DNA from: Paenibacillus sonchi | GTDB lineage: Bacteria > Bacillota > Bacilli > Paenibacillales > Paenibacillaceae | Assembly: GCF_016772475.1 (NCBI RefSeq) | Contig: NZ_CP068595.1 | Span: 62,001-126,000, forward strand | Length of the DNA: 64,000 nt | Reading direction: 5' to 3' | Shown: positions 41,706 to 54,438 of the stretch, piece by piece | Numbering within the stretch: position 1 is the first letter of the stretch | Layout: every line of letters begins with the position of its first letter | The notes under the pieces: model-generated | What the model was told of the DNA's origin: nothing | The model's database searches: none | Seen by the model: the letters and a program-made list of their open reading frames with translations, nothing else | Position numbers and translations under genes: made by a program

Positions 41706-44700
41706 TTATTGTCCGACAAAAGCAGGCATCGACTGCGACGAGAAGTTGATCGTCTGAAGCATTCTCAGCAGTGCAGTTACGGTATCGAGCGAAGTCATAC
41801 ATACGACGCCGTTCTCTACCGCTTCACGGCGGATGCGGAAGCCGTCGCGCTCCGGTGTTTTACCTTTGGTCAGGGTATTGAAGACGAAGTTGGCTTGACC
41901 GCTGCGAATCAGATCGAGGATGGTCGGCTCTCCCTCATCCAGCTTATTGACGTTCATCACGTTCAGGCCCGCTTGTTCAAGCGCAAGGGCCGTGCCGCCG
42001 GTGGCAATGATTTTGTAGCCCATGGCGTGGAAGCCCTTCATCAGCTCTACGGCTTCGGCCTTGTCTTTGTCCGCAACCGTTACGATGATGGCTCCGGTGG
42101 CTGGAATTTTCATGCCTGCCCCGATCAGCCCTTTGTAGAGGGCTTTGGCATACAGTTTATCGCGGCCCATAACCTCGCCGGTCGATTTCATTTCCGGTCC
42201 GAGTGTAGGCTCTACTCTGCGCAGCTTGGCAAAAGAGAACACCGGCACTTTGACCGAAACATAGTCGCTCTCCGGCCACAGGCCTTCAGTGTAACCCTCC
42301 TCTTTCAGCTTGCCGCCGAGAATGGTTTTGGTGGCCAGATGGGCCATCGGAATGCCGGTCACCTTGCTGAGGAAAGGAACCGTACGCGAGGAGCGCGGGT
42401 TGACCTCGATGACATACACTTCATTTTGATAAATGACAAACTGGATATTCACCAGCCCGACCGTTTTCAATTCTTTGGCGATCTTGATCGTGATGTCAGC
42501 GATCTTCTGCTTCAGGCCTTCATCCAGATACTGCGGAGGATATACGGCGATGGAGTCGCCGGAGTGAACCCCTGCGCGCTCAACATGCTCCATGATGCCC
42601 GGGATGACTACCGTCTCGCCGTCGCAGATGGCATCGACTTCAACCTCTTTGCCCAGCATGTAACGGTCGATCAGCACCGGATGCTCCGGATTGACCTTCA
42701 CTGCTTCAGCCATGTAGTTCAGCAGCTCCGTATCATTGTATACGATCTCCATGGCACGGCCGCCCAGTACATAAGAAGGACGGACCAGCACCGGATAGCC
42801 AAGCGATTGAGCAGTCTCTACCGCTTCATCGATGTTGATGACCGTTTTGCCCTTCGGTTGGGCGATATCCAGACGGGCCAGCAGCGCTTCGAACTTCTTG
42901 CGGTCCTCGGCTTCATCGATGCTGTCCAGGCTGGTGCCCAGAATATTCACACCGGCCGCAGCCAGCGGTGCAGCCAGGTTAATTGCCGTCTGGCCGCCGA
43001 ATTGGACGATGACCCCGATTGGATTTTCCTGGGCAATAACATTCATGACATCCTCAAAGAACAGCGGTTCAAAGTACAACCGGTCCGAGGTATTGAAGTC
43101 CGTAGAAACTGTCTCCGGATTGTTATTGATAATTACAGCTTCATAGCCGGCTTTTTGAATCGCCCAAACCGCATGAACCGTAGAATAGTCGAATTCGATG
43201 CCCTGGCCGATGCGGATCGGACCGGAGCCCAGCACGATTACTTTCTGCTTATTGGAATGAATAACCTCATTCTCAGTTTCGTAGGTCGAGTAATAGTATG
43301 GCGTAGAGGCTTCGAATTCAGCGGCGCAGGTATCCACCATTTTGAATACCGGAACCAGCCCCTGCTGCAGACGCAGCACGCGCACCTCGGATTCCTTCGT
43401 CTGCTCAAGGCCAGGACGTCCTTCGGCGCGGATCTCGGCAATCGCTCGGTCAGTGAAACCCTTGCGCTTCGCTTGATAGAGTGTTTCCGGCGACAGTGCT
43501 GCTTCGCTGCGGATCACCTCTTCAAAGTTCACCAGGCCTTCGATCTTGGAGAGGAACCACCAGTCCACGCTGGTAATATCCTGAATCTCCTGCAGGCCGT
43601 AACCACGGCGGAACGCTTCAGCAATCAGGAACAGGCGCTCATCATCTGCCTTGGCAAGTCTTGTGCGCAGCACACTGTCTTCCAGCTGCTCTGCGCCAGG
43701 AAGCCTGAAACGGTGGAGGCCGATTTCCAGGGAACGGATCGCCTTGTGAATCGACTCTTCGAAGGTACGGCCAATCGCCATAACCTCACCGGTTGCTTTC
43801 ATCTGCGTGCCCAGCTTGCGGTTCGCATAGATGAACTTGTCAAACGGCCAGCGCGGAATTTTGCTGACGATATAGTCCAGTGTCGGCTCGAAGCAAGCAT
43901 ACGTCTGGCCGGTAACCGGATTGACGATTTCATCCAGCGTGTAGCCCAGGGCGATTTTGGCTGCCATCTTGGCAATCGGATAACCGGTAGCCTTCGATGC
44001 CAGCGCCGAGGAACGGCTGACACGCGGGTTCACTTCAATCACATAATACTGGTAGCTCTGCGGGTCGAGCGCGAACTGCACATTGCAGCCGCCTTCGATG
44101 TTCAGCGCACGGATGATCTTCAAGGAGGCGCTGCGCAGCATCTGGTACTCACGGTCCGACAGGGTCTGGCTTGGCGCTACGACAATACTGTCGCCTGTGT
44201 GTACGCCAACCGGGTCAAAGTTCTCCATGTTGCAGACCACGATACAGTTGTCGTTCGCGTCGCGCATCACCTCATATTCGACTTCCTTCATGCCGGCGAT
44301 GCTCTTCTCCACTAAGCATTGGCCGATCGGGCTGTACCGGATACCTGCTTTGACAGTCTCGCGCAGCTCTTCCTCGTTGTCGCAAATCCCGCCGCCCGTT
44401 CCACCCAGCGTGTACGCAGGGCGGACGATCAGCGGGTAGCCGATTCCGGCTGCGAAGCCCATGGCTTCCTCCACACTGGTGATGATCGTACTCTCCGGTA
44501 CCGGCTGCTCCAGCTCGCGCATCAGCTCGCGGAACAAATCGCGGTCCTCCGCCTTCTCGATGGATTCCAGCTGTGTACCCAGCAGCTTCACGTTCTCCTG
44601 CTCCAGTACGCCTGCGCGGGCCAGCTCCACAGCCATGTTCAGTCCGGTCTGTCCCCCCAGTGTTGGCAGCAGTCCATCGGGACGCTCCTGGCGGATAATC

Positions 44701-44927
44701 CCGGTCACAAATTCAAGGGTGATCGGCTCGATGTATACCTTATCCGCCATATTGGTATCGGTCATGATGGTAGCCGGGTTGCTGTTAATCAGCACAACCT
44801 CCACGCCTTCTTCTTTCAGCGCCTGGCAGGCCTGGGTTCCGGCATAGTCGAACTCGGCAGCCTGGCCGATGACGATCGGGCCGGAGCCGATGACGAGGAT
44901 TTTCTTAAGCTTATCGTTCTTGGGCAT
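41706..44927 (-). CDS. carB: Carbamoyl-phosphate synthase large subunit
   Basis: The 1073-residue protein has the two homologous ATP-grasp halves (about 1-400 and 550-930), each with the GSGPIVIGQ or [10 protein letters not shown] nucleotide loop. A C-terminal allosteric MGS-like domain contains [17 protein letters not shown]. It makes carbamoyl phosphate from bicarbonate, ammonia from the small subunit, and two ATP. The ATG is one base after the carA stop. As part of a PyrR-controlled operon it is the pyrimidine-type subunit (PyrAB). The frame is intact over its whole length. Confidence 0.96.
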   Translation of the reverse strand: MPKNDKLKKILVIGSGPIVIGQAAEFDYAGTQACQALKEEGVEVVLINSNPATIMTDTNMADKVYIEPITLEFVTGIIRQERPDGLLPTLGGQTGLNMAVELARAGVLEQENVKLLGTQLESIEKAEDRDLFRELMRELEQPVPESTIITSVEEAMGFAAGIGYPLIVRPAYTLGGTGGGICDNEEELRETVKAGIRYSPIGQCLVEKSIAGMKEVEYEVMRDANDNCIVVCNMENFDPVGVHTGDSIVVAPSQTLSDREYQMLRSASLKIIRALNIEGGCNVQFALDPQSYQYYVIEVNPRVSRSSALASKATGYPIAKMAAKIALGYTLDEIVNPVTGQTYACFEPTLDYIVSKIPRWPFDKFIYANRKLGTQMKATGEVMAIGRTFEESIHKAIRSLEIGLHRFRLPGAEQLEDSVLRTRLAKADDERLFLIAEAFRRGYGLQEIQDITSVDWWFLSKIEGLVNFEEVIRSEAALSPETLYQAKRKGFTDRAIAEIRAEGRPGLEQTKESEVRVLRLQQGLVPVFKMVDTCAAEFEASTPYYYSTYETENEVIHSNKQKVIVLGSGPIRIGQGIEFDYSTVHAVWAIQKAGYEAVIINNNPETVSTDFNTSDRLYFEPLFFEDVMNVIAQENPIGVIVQFGGQTAINLAAPLAAAGVNILGTSLDSIDEAEDRKKFEALLARLDIAQPKGKTVINIDEAVETAQSLGYPVLVRPSYVLGGRAMEIVYNDTELLNYMAEAVKVNPEHPVLIDRYMLGKEVEVDAICDGETVVIPGIMEHVERAGVHSGDSIAVYPPQYLDEGLKQKIADITIKIAKELKTVGLVNIQFVIYQNEVYVIEVNPRSSRTVPFLSKVTGIPMAHLATKTILGGKLKEEGYTEGLWPESDYVSVKVPVFSFAKLRRVEPTLGPEMKSTGEVMGRDKLYAKALYKGLIGAGMKIPATGAIIVTVADKDKAEAVELMKGFHAMGYKIIATGGTALALEQAGLNVMNVNKLDEGEPTILDLIRSGQANFVFNTLTKGKTPERDGFRIRREAVENGVVCMTSLDTVTALLRMLQTINFSSQSMPAFVGQ

Positions 44928-44928
44928 G

Positions 44929-46106
44929 TTATAGCGCTCCTTTCACGGCTTCGAGCTGCGGTGTAATAGTTGGTGCCGTGATTCTGGCGTTGGCCGCAAG
45001 CTGCGCCTGGCGCGAGCCTGCCGGCGTCTTGGCCTTATGATCGGCAATCATTTGCAGGAAACGGTCGAACAAATAGCTGCTGTCATGCGGTCCCGGCGCC
45101 GCTTCCGGATGGTATTGCACCGAAAATGCGGGGTAACGGGTATGCTTCAGTCCTTCAACGGTCTTATCATTGTTGTTGATATGTGTCACTTCCAGGTCGG
45201 TCTTCCGCACAGACTCCTCGTTAACCGTGTAGCCATGGTTCTGGGAGGTGATGAAGCAGCGTCCGCTTTCGAGTTCTTTTACCGGATGGTTGCCGCCGCG
45301 GTGGCCGAATTTAAGCTTCTCCGTATCCGCACCGCAAGCCAGTGCGAACAATTGATGCCCCAGGCAGATGCCGAAGATCGGATATTCGCCGAGCAGCTCG
45401 GAGATCGTCTTCACGGCGTAAGGCACATCCTTCGGGTCCCCGGGGCCGTTGGAGAGCTGAATGCCGTCGGGATTCAGGCGGCGGATCTCATCTGCGGTCA
45501 CATCATGCGGCACAACAACCACATCGCAGCCGCGGTTGTTCAGTTCACGCAGGATACCGGTTTTGGCGCCGTAATCGACAAGCACAATCCGCTCCTTGTT
45601 GCCAGGGCTGTTATAGGCTGCCGTAGTAGAGGTGCGGGCTACCTGGTTGCGCAGCTCTTCAATGGTCGTGTCACCCATCATTTCCATGAGCTCTTCCACA
45701 CGCTTATTGGAGGTGGTAAGGATCGCCTTCATGGTGCCGTAATGGCGGATAATGCGGGTGAGCATCCGGGTATCAATTTCGCTGATTCCGGGAATGCCAT
45801 ATTCCTTCAGCAAATCGTCTACGCTGTATTCCGCGCGCCAGTTGCTCGGCACCGCCTCATGGCGGCGCACGACAAAGCCGTGCACGAATGGGCGCACAGA
45901 TTCAAAATCATCGCGGGTGATGCCGTAGTTTCCGATCAGGGGTAAGTCATGGTCACGATCTGGCCGCAGTAGGAAGGGTCCGACAGCACCTCCTGATAAC
46001 CCGTAATCCCTGTGTTAAAAACAACCTCCCCCGTCTTCTCGCCTTCCGCACCAAATGCGGTGCCGGTGAACAGCGTTCCGTCCTGAAGCAGCAATCTCGC
46101 CTGCAT
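44929..46106 (-). pseudogene. carA: Carbamoyl-phosphate synthase small subunit, interrupted by a -1 frameshift
   Basis: The start at 46106 (AAGGAG 9 nt upstream) gives [15 protein letters not shown] and runs through [19 protein letters not shown] to a stop right after MTYP. The remainder is in the next frame, beginning near IGNYGITRDDFESVRPF, and holds the glutamine amidotransferase domain with the catalytic Cys in FGICLGHQLFALACG and His in QYHPEAAPGP. The break lies at a C4 run on the coding strand (45939-45942); a fifth C restores MTYPLIGNYG and a 392-residue protein. The subunit supplies ammonia to CarB. Loss would make the cell depend on other carbamoyl phosphate sources, so an error in the sequence is the likelier reading. 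Confidence 0.88.
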
Positions 46107-46241
46107 TTCCTTCCACTCCTTCTGGTTTCTGTAGTCTGGTTCTTATGTCTGGCCTCAATTAACCGGAGCAGGCGCACGAAAATGCCGCCGTATGTCAACC
46201 TGCCCCATACAGCCGGCAGCTTCGTCCTACCCGTCCGTCCG

Positions 46242-47516
46242 TTATTCTTCAGTCCATACGGCTGTGCCGTTTACCCATGTTTTGACCGGCCAGCCTTTAA
46301 GCTTCCATCCGCCAAAAGGTGTATTGCGTCCTTTGCTGGCAAACGAAGCGGGATCAACTTCCTTTTCTTCCGTAAGATCAATCAGTGTCAGGTCCGCAGG
46401 CAGCCCAACCGTGAGGCTGCCTGTATTCAGCCGGAATACCCGGGCCGGATCAGCCGTCATGCGCTGTACCAGCAGCGACAGGTCCCATTTGCCGGTTGCG
46501 ACAAAAGCGGTATACAGCAGCGGGAACGCTGTCTCAAAGCCCACGATGCCGAATGGCGCAAGCTGCATGCCTTTGGCTTTTTCTTCTTCGCTGTGCGGTG
46601 CATGATCGGTAACGATAATATCGATTGTACCGTCCAGGAGCCCGGCGATGCAGGCCTCCACATCGCGGCGCGAGCGCAGCGGCGGGTTCATTTTCCAATT
46701 GGCGTCCAGCCCCGGAATGTCTTCTTCCGAGAGCAGCAGATGATGCGGGCATACCTCTGCGGTCACCTTAATGCCGATCTCCTTCGCCTGGCGGATCAGC
46801 CGAACAGATTGTTCTGTGCTGACATGGCAGACATGGTAGTGTACCCCGGTTGCCTCAGCGAGCAGAATATCACGTCCGACATGAATGGCCTCCGATTCAT
46901 TCGGTATCCCCTTCAATCCATGCTTGGCGGCAAAAGTGCCTTCGGCTACCGCGCAGCCTTCCACCAGCGAGTTGTCTTCACAGTGGGCAATCACCGGCAT
47001 ATCCAGCCCTGCCGCGATCTTCATCGCATCCTTCATCATCTGGGCGCTCTGTACACCCACGCCGTCATCCGTGAAGCCAATCGCTCCAGCCTCTTTCAAG
47101 GCGGCAAAATCAGTCAGCTCACGTCCAAGCTCATTCTTCGTAATGGCTGCGTATGGCAGCACCTTCACCAGTCCGGCTTCAGCGGCTTTATCCTTCACGA
47201 ACTGTACAATTTCCGGACTGTCCGTTACAGGGCGGGTATTCGGCATACAGGCGATTGTAGTGAATCCGCCTTTTGCTGCTGAACGTGCTCCAGTTTCGAT
47301 GGTTTCCTTATGCTCAAAACCCGGCTCGCGCAGATGCACATGCATATCGATCAGCCCCGGAATCAGCAGTCTGCCTTCCGCTTCAATCATCTCTCCGGCT
47401 TCATCCACAGCCTCGCTGCCGTCCTTGATTGCGGAGATAATTCCATCCTGCACCACGATATGTTTGCGCTCTAGCACACCTTCCCTATTCAGTACACTGG
47501 CGTTCTTGATGATCAC
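46242..47516 (-). CDS. pyrC: Dihydroorotase
   Basis: The 424-residue protein has the zinc motif DMHVHLREPG, later VIAHCEDNSL and ITDHAPHSEEEK, typical of class I dihydroorotases. It cyclises carbamoyl aspartate to dihydroorotate. I chose the GTG at 47516, with GGAG 10 nt upstream; the frame is open to 47645, but that stretch lacks the family pattern and would approach pyrB. It lies between pyrB and carA, the Bacillus order. Confidence 0.95.
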   Translation of the reverse strand: MIIKNASVLNREGVLERKHIVVQDGIISAIKDGSEAVDEAGEMIEAEGRLLIPGLIDMHVHLREPGFEHKETIETGARSAAKGGFTTIACMPNTRPVTDSPEIVQFVKDKAAEAGLVKVLPYAAITKNELGRELTDFAALKEAGAIGFTDDGVGVQSAQMMKDAMKIAAGLDMPVIAHCEDNSLVEGCAVAEGTFAAKHGLKGIPNESEAIHVGRDILLAEATGVHYHVCHVSTEQSVRLIRQAKEIGIKVTAEVCPHHLLLSEEDIPGLDANWKMNPPLRSRRDVEACIAGLLDGTIDIIVTDHAPHSEEEKAKGMQLAPFGIVGFETAFPLLYTAFVATGKWDLSLLVQRMTADPARVFRLNTGSLTVGLPADLTLIDLTEEKEVDPASFASKGRNTPFGGWKLKGWPVKTWVNGTAVWTEE

Positions 47517-47625
47517 GGTTATGATTCTCCTTTTACCCGCAGGCGTTCGGCCGCGAGCTCTGTAGTTATTATATAATAAAAATTCATCTTTGTGTATAAT
47601 TATTAAACAGATTGTGTCAGGTTTT

Positions 47626-49322
<1,697 letters not shown>

Positions 49323-49351
49323 GAATTAAAGGCGCATATTCAACTACAAGG

Positions 49352-49380
49352 ATTATGACAGATGTTGCGGCGGGTGTCAA
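49352..49380 (-). promoter_or_regulatory. Sigma-A promoter of the pyr operon
   Basis: A perfect -35 TTGACA (49375-49380) and a -10 CATAAT (49352-49357) are spaced by 17 nt, directly upstream of the PyrR leader. Confidence 0.8.
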
Positions 49381-50477
49381 ATAGGGGAGTGAACAAAAAA
49401 ACTGTTGTTATGGTGAAAGGCGTAACTCCGGTGAATGTTTGGACTTCCGGCCGCTGTTGTCTCCAGATGTTCTGAATATAGTCGCTGGTAGCGGACAACA
49501 TCCGGAGACAAAGGCGGACGCTACCGCTCCTACAGTTCCAAACTTCCCCTCCGTTACTTCGCACCATAAAATCAGGCTTTTAGTTCAATAGCTTAAAGCA
49601 AAAAAGCCAGCTTCTTTATCACGAAGCTGGTGGGTAATTAGCGGCTGAAGAAGGAAGGGTGGCTGGGTAGAAATGTTGTACAGAAAGCATAATATAGCCC
49701 CCATAAGTAAGCTAAAAGCAAAAGTTGTTGCAAGAAATGCAGGATTACCAGCGGATTGAGCGCAAAAATATTGAGAATGTTGCACTACATGCAGGATTTG
49801 AGCAGATGAGGCGCTCATAGTGAAGAAAAGTTGTAATCTTTACAAAAAATTCACTTCGAAGCTGGAAATAGAGAATTTAATCTTTTCCTCCCGTCCCCCC
49901 GATAAGCGCACAACCGCCGAGAAATGAGAAGGATAATTTATTGCGTGAAGCATATAAATTATATTTGAACAAAATCACCCAGGCAGGTGAATAACAACAC
50001 GGAGCTTACCGCCGCAGGGATCTCCCCACCGCTCCAAAATCAACGGGGGCATACTGAAGACGGATCGTTGTATGATAGGAAGGCTTAGCGTTCTTTGACT
50101 TGCTTAGAGCTCATAGTTATACTACATGCACAACGCTCGCCCAGAGTGTTGTTAAACCACATACACAACCTTGCCCAAAAGTCCATTAAGACATGCATTG
50201 GGGACCGTATGATTATGGTGTGGGTCTTTCTGCGGACACGATGAGCTCCCTTCGCGATCTATCCGCAGCCGTTGCGGACAGGAAAGCCGTTATTGAAGGA
50301 AGATTCGTCCATTCCGCAGGACAACGGACTGAGATGCCTCTATTTGTCCTTTCCCCTTTTTTTCCAGGCTCCATCGAACGATATAACGGCTCCTCAGTCC
50401 GTAACTACTGAAAAAACAAGATTTTCGGCAAAATAAGGGCTCCTCAGTCCGCTTCAGTATATAAATTCTTATCTTGT
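49381..50477. other. Long intergenic region between pyr promoter and dapL
   Basis: I find no supportable gene in these 1.1 kb. Open frames at 49585-49818 (leftward, 77 codons) and 50193-50411 lack ribosome sites and known families. Short inverted and direct repeats are present, for example TTGTCTCC (49457-49464) against GGAGACAA (49505-49512), and CTCCTCAGTCCG near 50391 and 50441. A terminator lies at 49600-49630. Confidence 0.55.
49600..49630 (-). terminator. Orphan rho-independent terminator
   Basis: CCAGCTTC (49607-49614) pairs with GAAGCTGG (49623-49630) and is followed leftward by a U-run (49600-49605). No recognisable leftward gene precedes it, which hints at a small RNA or unrecognised short peptide gene between about 49640 and 49830. 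Confidence 0.65.
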
Positions 50478-50510
50478 AAAAAAAGCCGCCGCAGATTTCT
50501 CCGCAGCAGC
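50478..50510 (-). terminator. Rho-independent terminator of dapL
   Basis: A GC-rich stem with several G-U pairs (50485-50495 with 50500-50510) is followed leftward by seven U residues. It lies 32 bp after the dapL stop. Confidence 0.8.
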
Positions 50511-50542
50511 CTTAAAAACTACATCGCTAAGCTTAATTAAAA

Positions 50543-51796
50543 TTAAAATTCAAATTCAACGTCGCTAAGGCGTCTCTGAATTTCCGAGATGACGCGTTTC
50601 TCTTCTTCCTCGCCCTTGGCGATGAAGGTTACAGAGAAACGGACGAACGGGCCGGCATCATCCCATGGCACGGTGGAAATCAGCTTCTCGCGGATCAGGA
50701 ACTGCGAGAAGTCTTCGCCGGATTCAAAACGGCGTCCGCCCTTAATGCCTTTTGGAGCAGCCACATAAAGGAAAAATGAGCCTTTTGGTTTCTCGGCAGA
50801 GAAGCCCAGGCTGTTCAGCGCATCCACCAGCATGTTGTGGCGGCGGGAATACTTGGCGGCAATCGCTTCGGTGATTTCAGGATGCTCCAGGCCATAAGCC
50901 GCTGCCTTTTGAATAGCGATAAATTGACCGGAATCATTGTTGTCCTTCACATCGCTGAACGCCTTGACTACCAGCGGGTTGCCGGCTACGAACCCGATTC
51001 TCCAGCCGGTCATGTTATAGGACTTGGACAAGGAGTGCAGCTCAACGCCGACATCCTTCGCACCCGGTACGGACAGGAAGCTGAGCGGCTTCATACCGTC
51101 ATAGGTCAAGGCGGCGTATGGCGCATCGTGAATGACAACTACATCATATTTTTTCGCCCAGGCTACCACTTCACTGAAAAATTCAGGAGTTGCGCTGGCG
51201 CCCGTCGGGTTGTTCGGATAGTTCAGATAGATCAGCTTCGCTTTGCGGGCAACCTCTTCCGGAATGGAATTCAGGTCAGGCAGGAAGTTGTTTTCTTTCT
51301 TCAGCTCCACAGTGAACACTTGTCCACCCAGATATTTCGTGTGTGTGCCCAGCACCGGATAACCCGGAACTGTCATAATCGTAATGTCCCCCGGGTTAAT
51401 GAAGCAGGATGGCAGCATCGCCAGCGCAGGCTTCGAACCAATGGAGTGCACGACCTCAGTTACAGGGTCAATGCCGTCCACTCTGAAAACTTCCTTCAGG
51501 TAAGCGGCGGCGGCGGCTTTGAACTCCGGGATTCCGTTGTCGGAATATCCGCGGTTTTCTTCTTTGGCGGCTTCTACCGCGAGTTTGGCGACGATCCCTT
51601 CGTCCGCCATTTCATCAGGCTCGCCCACACCCATATCAATCAGCTCAATATTCGGAAAATCCTGTTTCGCCGACGCTTTGGCGCGTTTGATTTTCTCAAA
51701 TTTGTAGATGGCTGTATCTTTGCCATAATTCGCACCGCCGATGCGGTCCGCAAAATTAGTCTGAATGAAGGTCTCCTGATATTGTTCAATACTCAT
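50543..51796 (-). CDS. dapL: LL-diaminopimelate aminotransferase
   Basis: The 417-residue fold-type I PLP enzyme has Lys in VELHSLSKSYNMTGWRIGF and the blocks IELIDMGVGEPDEMADEG, NRGYSDNGIPEFK and YLNYPNNPTGA. These match DapL, which converts tetrahydrodipicolinate directly to LL-diaminopimelate for lysine and peptidoglycan. The length fits the family (about 410). GAGG lies 8 nt before the ATG. It is transcribed alone. Another aspartate-aminotransferase-like activity is the less likely alternative. Confidence 0.9.
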   Translation of the reverse strand: MSIEQYQETFIQTNFADRIGGANYGKDTAIYKFEKIKRAKASAKQDFPNIELIDMGVGEPDEMADEGIVAKLAVEAAKEENRGYSDNGIPEFKAAAAAYLKEVFRVDGIDPVTEVVHSIGSKPALAMLPSCFINPGDITIMTVPGYPVLGTHTKYLGGQVFTVELKKENNFLPDLNSIPEEVARKAKLIYLNYPNNPTGASATPEFFSEVVAWAKKYDVVVIHDAPYAALTYDGMKPLSFLSVPGAKDVGVELHSLSKSYNMTGWRIGFVAGNPLVVKAFSDVKDNNDSGQFIAIQKAAAYGLEHPEITEAIAAKYSRRHNMLVDALNSLGFSAEKPKGSFFLYVAAPKGIKGGRRFESGEDFSQFLIREKLISTVPWDDAGPFVRFSVTFIAKGEEEEKRVISEIQRRLSDVEFEF

Positions 51797-51992
51797 AATC
51801 TTTGCCTCATCTCCTGCTTTTTTTGTTCCTACATAAACTGAACTTATGATTTTTGTATTTCAGGATGGGCGTGACTCCAGAGAATGCCACTTTCCCTCTT
51901 ATTCTTAATATCTCAAGTTCAATTTGTATATGTTCTAAATATGCCGCAAAGCCGCCTTCAAAACCATGGATTTATAATCACTTGATTTGTAC

Positions 51993-52967
51993 TTATCTGC
52001 TCCGCAGAGCAAACAGCACTTCTTCCATATCGGCCGGAATGGGCGCACTGTACTCCATATATTCACCGGTGGAGGGATGCACAAACCCCAGAACAGCGGC
52101 ATGCAGGGCCTGTCCGTTCATAGTCGTCCCTTTGCTGCGTCCGTAGATGGGATCTCCGACCAGCGGATGACCGATAAACTTCATATGCACACGAATCTGG
52201 TGCGTGCGTCCGGTCTCCAGCTGCAGCTCCAGCAGGGTACAATCCCCAAACCGCTCCAGCACGGTAAAATGGGTCACAGACCGTTTGCTGTTCTTCTCTG
52301 TTACGGTATAGAGCTTGCGGTCATGCGGATCACGGCCAATAGGCGCATCTACCGTACCTTGGTCATGGGACAGGTTACCGTGCACTACAGCGATGTAGCG
52401 GCGGGTTACGCTATGCTCCTTGAGCTGGGCTGCGAGCGATGCATGGCTGGCATCATTTTTAGCGGCCATAATCAGTCCGGAGGTGTCTTTATCAATACGG
52501 TGCACAATCCCCGGACGAATCTCGCCGTTAATGCCGGACAGGTCCTTGCAATGATACATCAGCGCATTGACCAGTGTGCCGGACGGATGGCCGACTGCCG
52601 GATGAACCACCATCCCGCGCGGTTTATTTACAACAATAACATCGCTGTCTTCATAGACCACTTCAAGCGGAATATCCTCCGCAATCAGGTCTGTTGCTTC
52701 AGCTTCCGGTACAGCAACTGCAACCACATCGCCTTCGGCCAGCTTATAGTTGGCTTTTACCGGAGCGCCGTTTACGGTTACATGTCCTCCGCTGATCCAC
52801 ATCTGCACCTGGGAGCGTGAAATGTCATCTTCCCAAGACTCTGTAATGTATTTATCGATCCGCTCCCGGGCATTCTCTCCGGCAACAGTCCATTCCGTGA
52901 CGTCCCTTTCTTCTTCGAAGGCACCGGAGGGCACCTGCTGATTGACGTCCTTGTTCAACTCATTCAT
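51993..52967 (-). CDS. rluD: RluD/YlyB-family 23S rRNA pseudouridine synthase
   Basis: The 324-residue protein has an N-terminal S4 RNA-binding domain (SRSQVQMWISGGHVTVNG) and the catalytic block VHRIDKDTSGLIMAAK with the essential Asp. GRTHQIRVHM and GHPLVGDPIYG follow. It isomerises uridines in large-subunit rRNA. The ATG overlaps the lspA stop, as in the Bacillus lspA-ylyB pair. The N-terminal extension before S4 (about 25 residues) is acidic. Confidence 0.92.
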   Translation of the reverse strand: MNELNKDVNQQVPSGAFEEERDVTEWTVAGENARERIDKYITESWEDDISRSQVQMWISGGHVTVNGAPVKANYKLAEGDVVAVAVPEAEATDLIAEDIPLEVVYEDSDVIVVNKPRGMVVHPAVGHPSGTLVNALMYHCKDLSGINGEIRPGIVHRIDKDTSGLIMAAKNDASHASLAAQLKEHSVTRRYIAVVHGNLSHDQGTVDAPIGRDPHDRKLYTVTEKNSKRSVTHFTVLERFGDCTLLELQLETGRTHQIRVHMKFIGHPLVGDPIYGRSKGTTMNGQALHAAVLGFVHPSTGEYMEYSAPIPADMEEVLFALRSR

Positions 52968-53463
52968 TCCCTTCCTTGACTTCCTTGGTTTCCTTAACCT
53001 CGTTGATTTCTTCTCCGCTCTTCATATCAAGCAGCGTATCCAGAATAATCAGCCCCACCCCGATCACGATGCAGGAATCCGCTACATTAAAGATCGGAAA
53101 GGTGTAGCTGCCGAAATTGAACATCAGGAAGTCAACAACCTCTCCGTTCAAAAGCCGGTCCAGAAAATTGCCTACAGCTCCGCCGAGTACCAGTGCCAGT
53201 GCAGTGGGCAGCAGCTTGCGGGTTGCTTTTGCCTTGTTCAAATACCAGACAATTCCGGACACAACGATAACGGTGACCACGACAAAAAACCACTGCTGTC
53301 CCTGAAGAATGCCAAAGGCAGCTCCTTGATTGCGGTGGGAGGTGATAATGAAAAAATCCTTGATAACCGGAATCTGCTCGCCGAGCTCCAGCCGGGTAGC
53401 AATCAAATACTTGGTACCCTGGTCTACCAAAAATACGATAAGCGCAATCAGATAGTACACCAC
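52960..53463 (-). CDS. lspA: Lipoprotein signal peptidase (signal peptidase II)
   Basis: About 167 residues with four membrane segments. The two catalytic aspartates are visible in GNFLDRLLNGEVVDFL and FNVADSCIVIG; FNQGAAFG-type HRNQGAAFGI is also present. It cleaves prolipoprotein signal peptides after lipidation. I chose the GTG at 53463, with GGAG 11 nt upstream; a GTG at 53475 is also possible, and the open frame to 53583 is too long for the family. It precedes rluD, the conserved order. Confidence 0.93.
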   Translation of the reverse strand: MVYYLIALIVFLVDQGTKYLIATRLELGEQIPVIKDFFIITSHRNQGAAFGILQGQQWFFVVVTVIVVSGIVWYLNKAKATRKLLPTALALVLGGAVGNFLDRLLNGEVVDFLMFNFGSYTFPIFNVADSCIVIGVGLIILDTLLDMKSGEEINEVKETKEVKEGNE

Positions 53464-53706
53464 AGAAGTTGTCACTCCGTTCTTATTTTTCCCGCTGCAG
53501 GCGGTACGAATACTGTATAAAGACTTGTATATTGTAGCACAGGCCTCGAGAAGCCGTCTATTGCAGGAGGACACAAAGCCCAAGGGACGGGCACTATTTT
53601 CCAGCGCTAAAAAAGGGGTTCCCCGGCCAAGCTATCAGAGAAACACAAGCCGGTGATCCCGGGTTTTGGAACGTTCGTCTTAAGCATTAGAAAGGAGCAA
53701 CCTCCT

Positions 53707-54438
53707 ATGAGCCATCTGACACCACAGCAGCTCTCCGGGCTGCGTGAAAACCTACTGCAGCAGCAGAAGGATATCCACCACAGACTGCAAAACAACGGGC
53801 ATTACGGATTGCAGGATGCCATGCGCGACACGACGGGGGAGCTGTCCCAAATCGACAACCACCCCGGCGATGCCGCCACGGAGCTATACAGCCGCTCTAT
53901 AGATATTTCCCTCCTGGAACGGGACGAGCATGAGCTGGATGAGATCGAAGCCGCACTTTCCGCCATGGAAGAAGGAACCTACGGGATCTGCGCTGTTTGC
54001 GGTCAAGCCATTTCAGTGGAACGCTTGTCAGCTGTTCCTGCCACCCGTTTCTGCAAAGAGCATAATCCCCGTCAAAGCTCGCCTTTCACAAGGCCTGCAG
54101 AAGAGGAATTTCTATCCCCGCCGTTTGGACGCACCAGTCTGGACGAACGCGGGGAACAGAACCGGTTCGACGGTGAAGACGCGTGGCAGATTGTTGAGAG
54201 CTGGGGCAGCTCCAATTCTCCAGCCATGGCCGAGGGCAATGACATTTCTTCTTATAATGATATGGAGATTGAAGCTGACGAAACCGAGGGCTTCGTGGAG
54301 CCTTGGGAGAACTTTATCGCTACCGACATCGCCGGGAACCATATGATGGTCATCAAGGGATCAAGCTACCGCCACTATATGGACAGCGAGGAAGGCAGCT
54401 ACCTTCTCGATCCGCTGAGTAAAAAAGAAAGGGAGTAG
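53707..54438 (+). CDS. TraR/DksA-type zinc-finger protein (YteA/YlyA family)
   Basis: The 243-residue protein has an N-terminal coiled coil (HLTPQQLSGLRENLLQQQKD), the DNHPGDAATELYSRSIDISL block, and a zinc finger with CAVCGQAI and FCKEH. It matches the YteA family of DksA-like sporulation-era proteins, as does YlyA, which sits beside lspA and ileS in Bacillus and acts on sigma-G-dependent transcription. I chose the ATG at 53707, with AAAGGAG 9 nt upstream. It reads opposite to its neighbours. A terminator overlaps its end. Confidence 0.85.
   Translation: MSHLTPQQLSGLRENLLQQQKDIHHRLQNNGHYGLQDAMRDTTGELSQIDNHPGDAATELYSRSIDISLLERDEHELDEIEAALSAMEEGTYGICAVCGQAISVERLSAVPATRFCKEHNPRQSSPFTRPAEEEFLSPPFGRTSLDERGEQNRFDGEDAWQIVESWGSSNSPAMAEGNDISSYNDMEIEADETEGFVEPWENFIATDIAGNHMMVIKGSSYRHYMDSEEGSYLLDPLSKKERE

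Noticed and set aside
41709-44315. An 868-codon rightward open frame antisense to carB
   Set aside because: It mirrors carB codon structure, has no family hallmarks and lies wholly opposite an intact, well-recognised gene.
45037-45945. A 302-codon rightward frame antisense to carA
   Set aside because: Composition follows the GC-rich antisense of carA; no ribosome site or known domain.
49585-49818. A 77-codon leftward frame with a hydrophobic segment
   Set aside because: No ribosome site, and its end overlaps a clear terminator, so it is unlikely to be translated as drawn.
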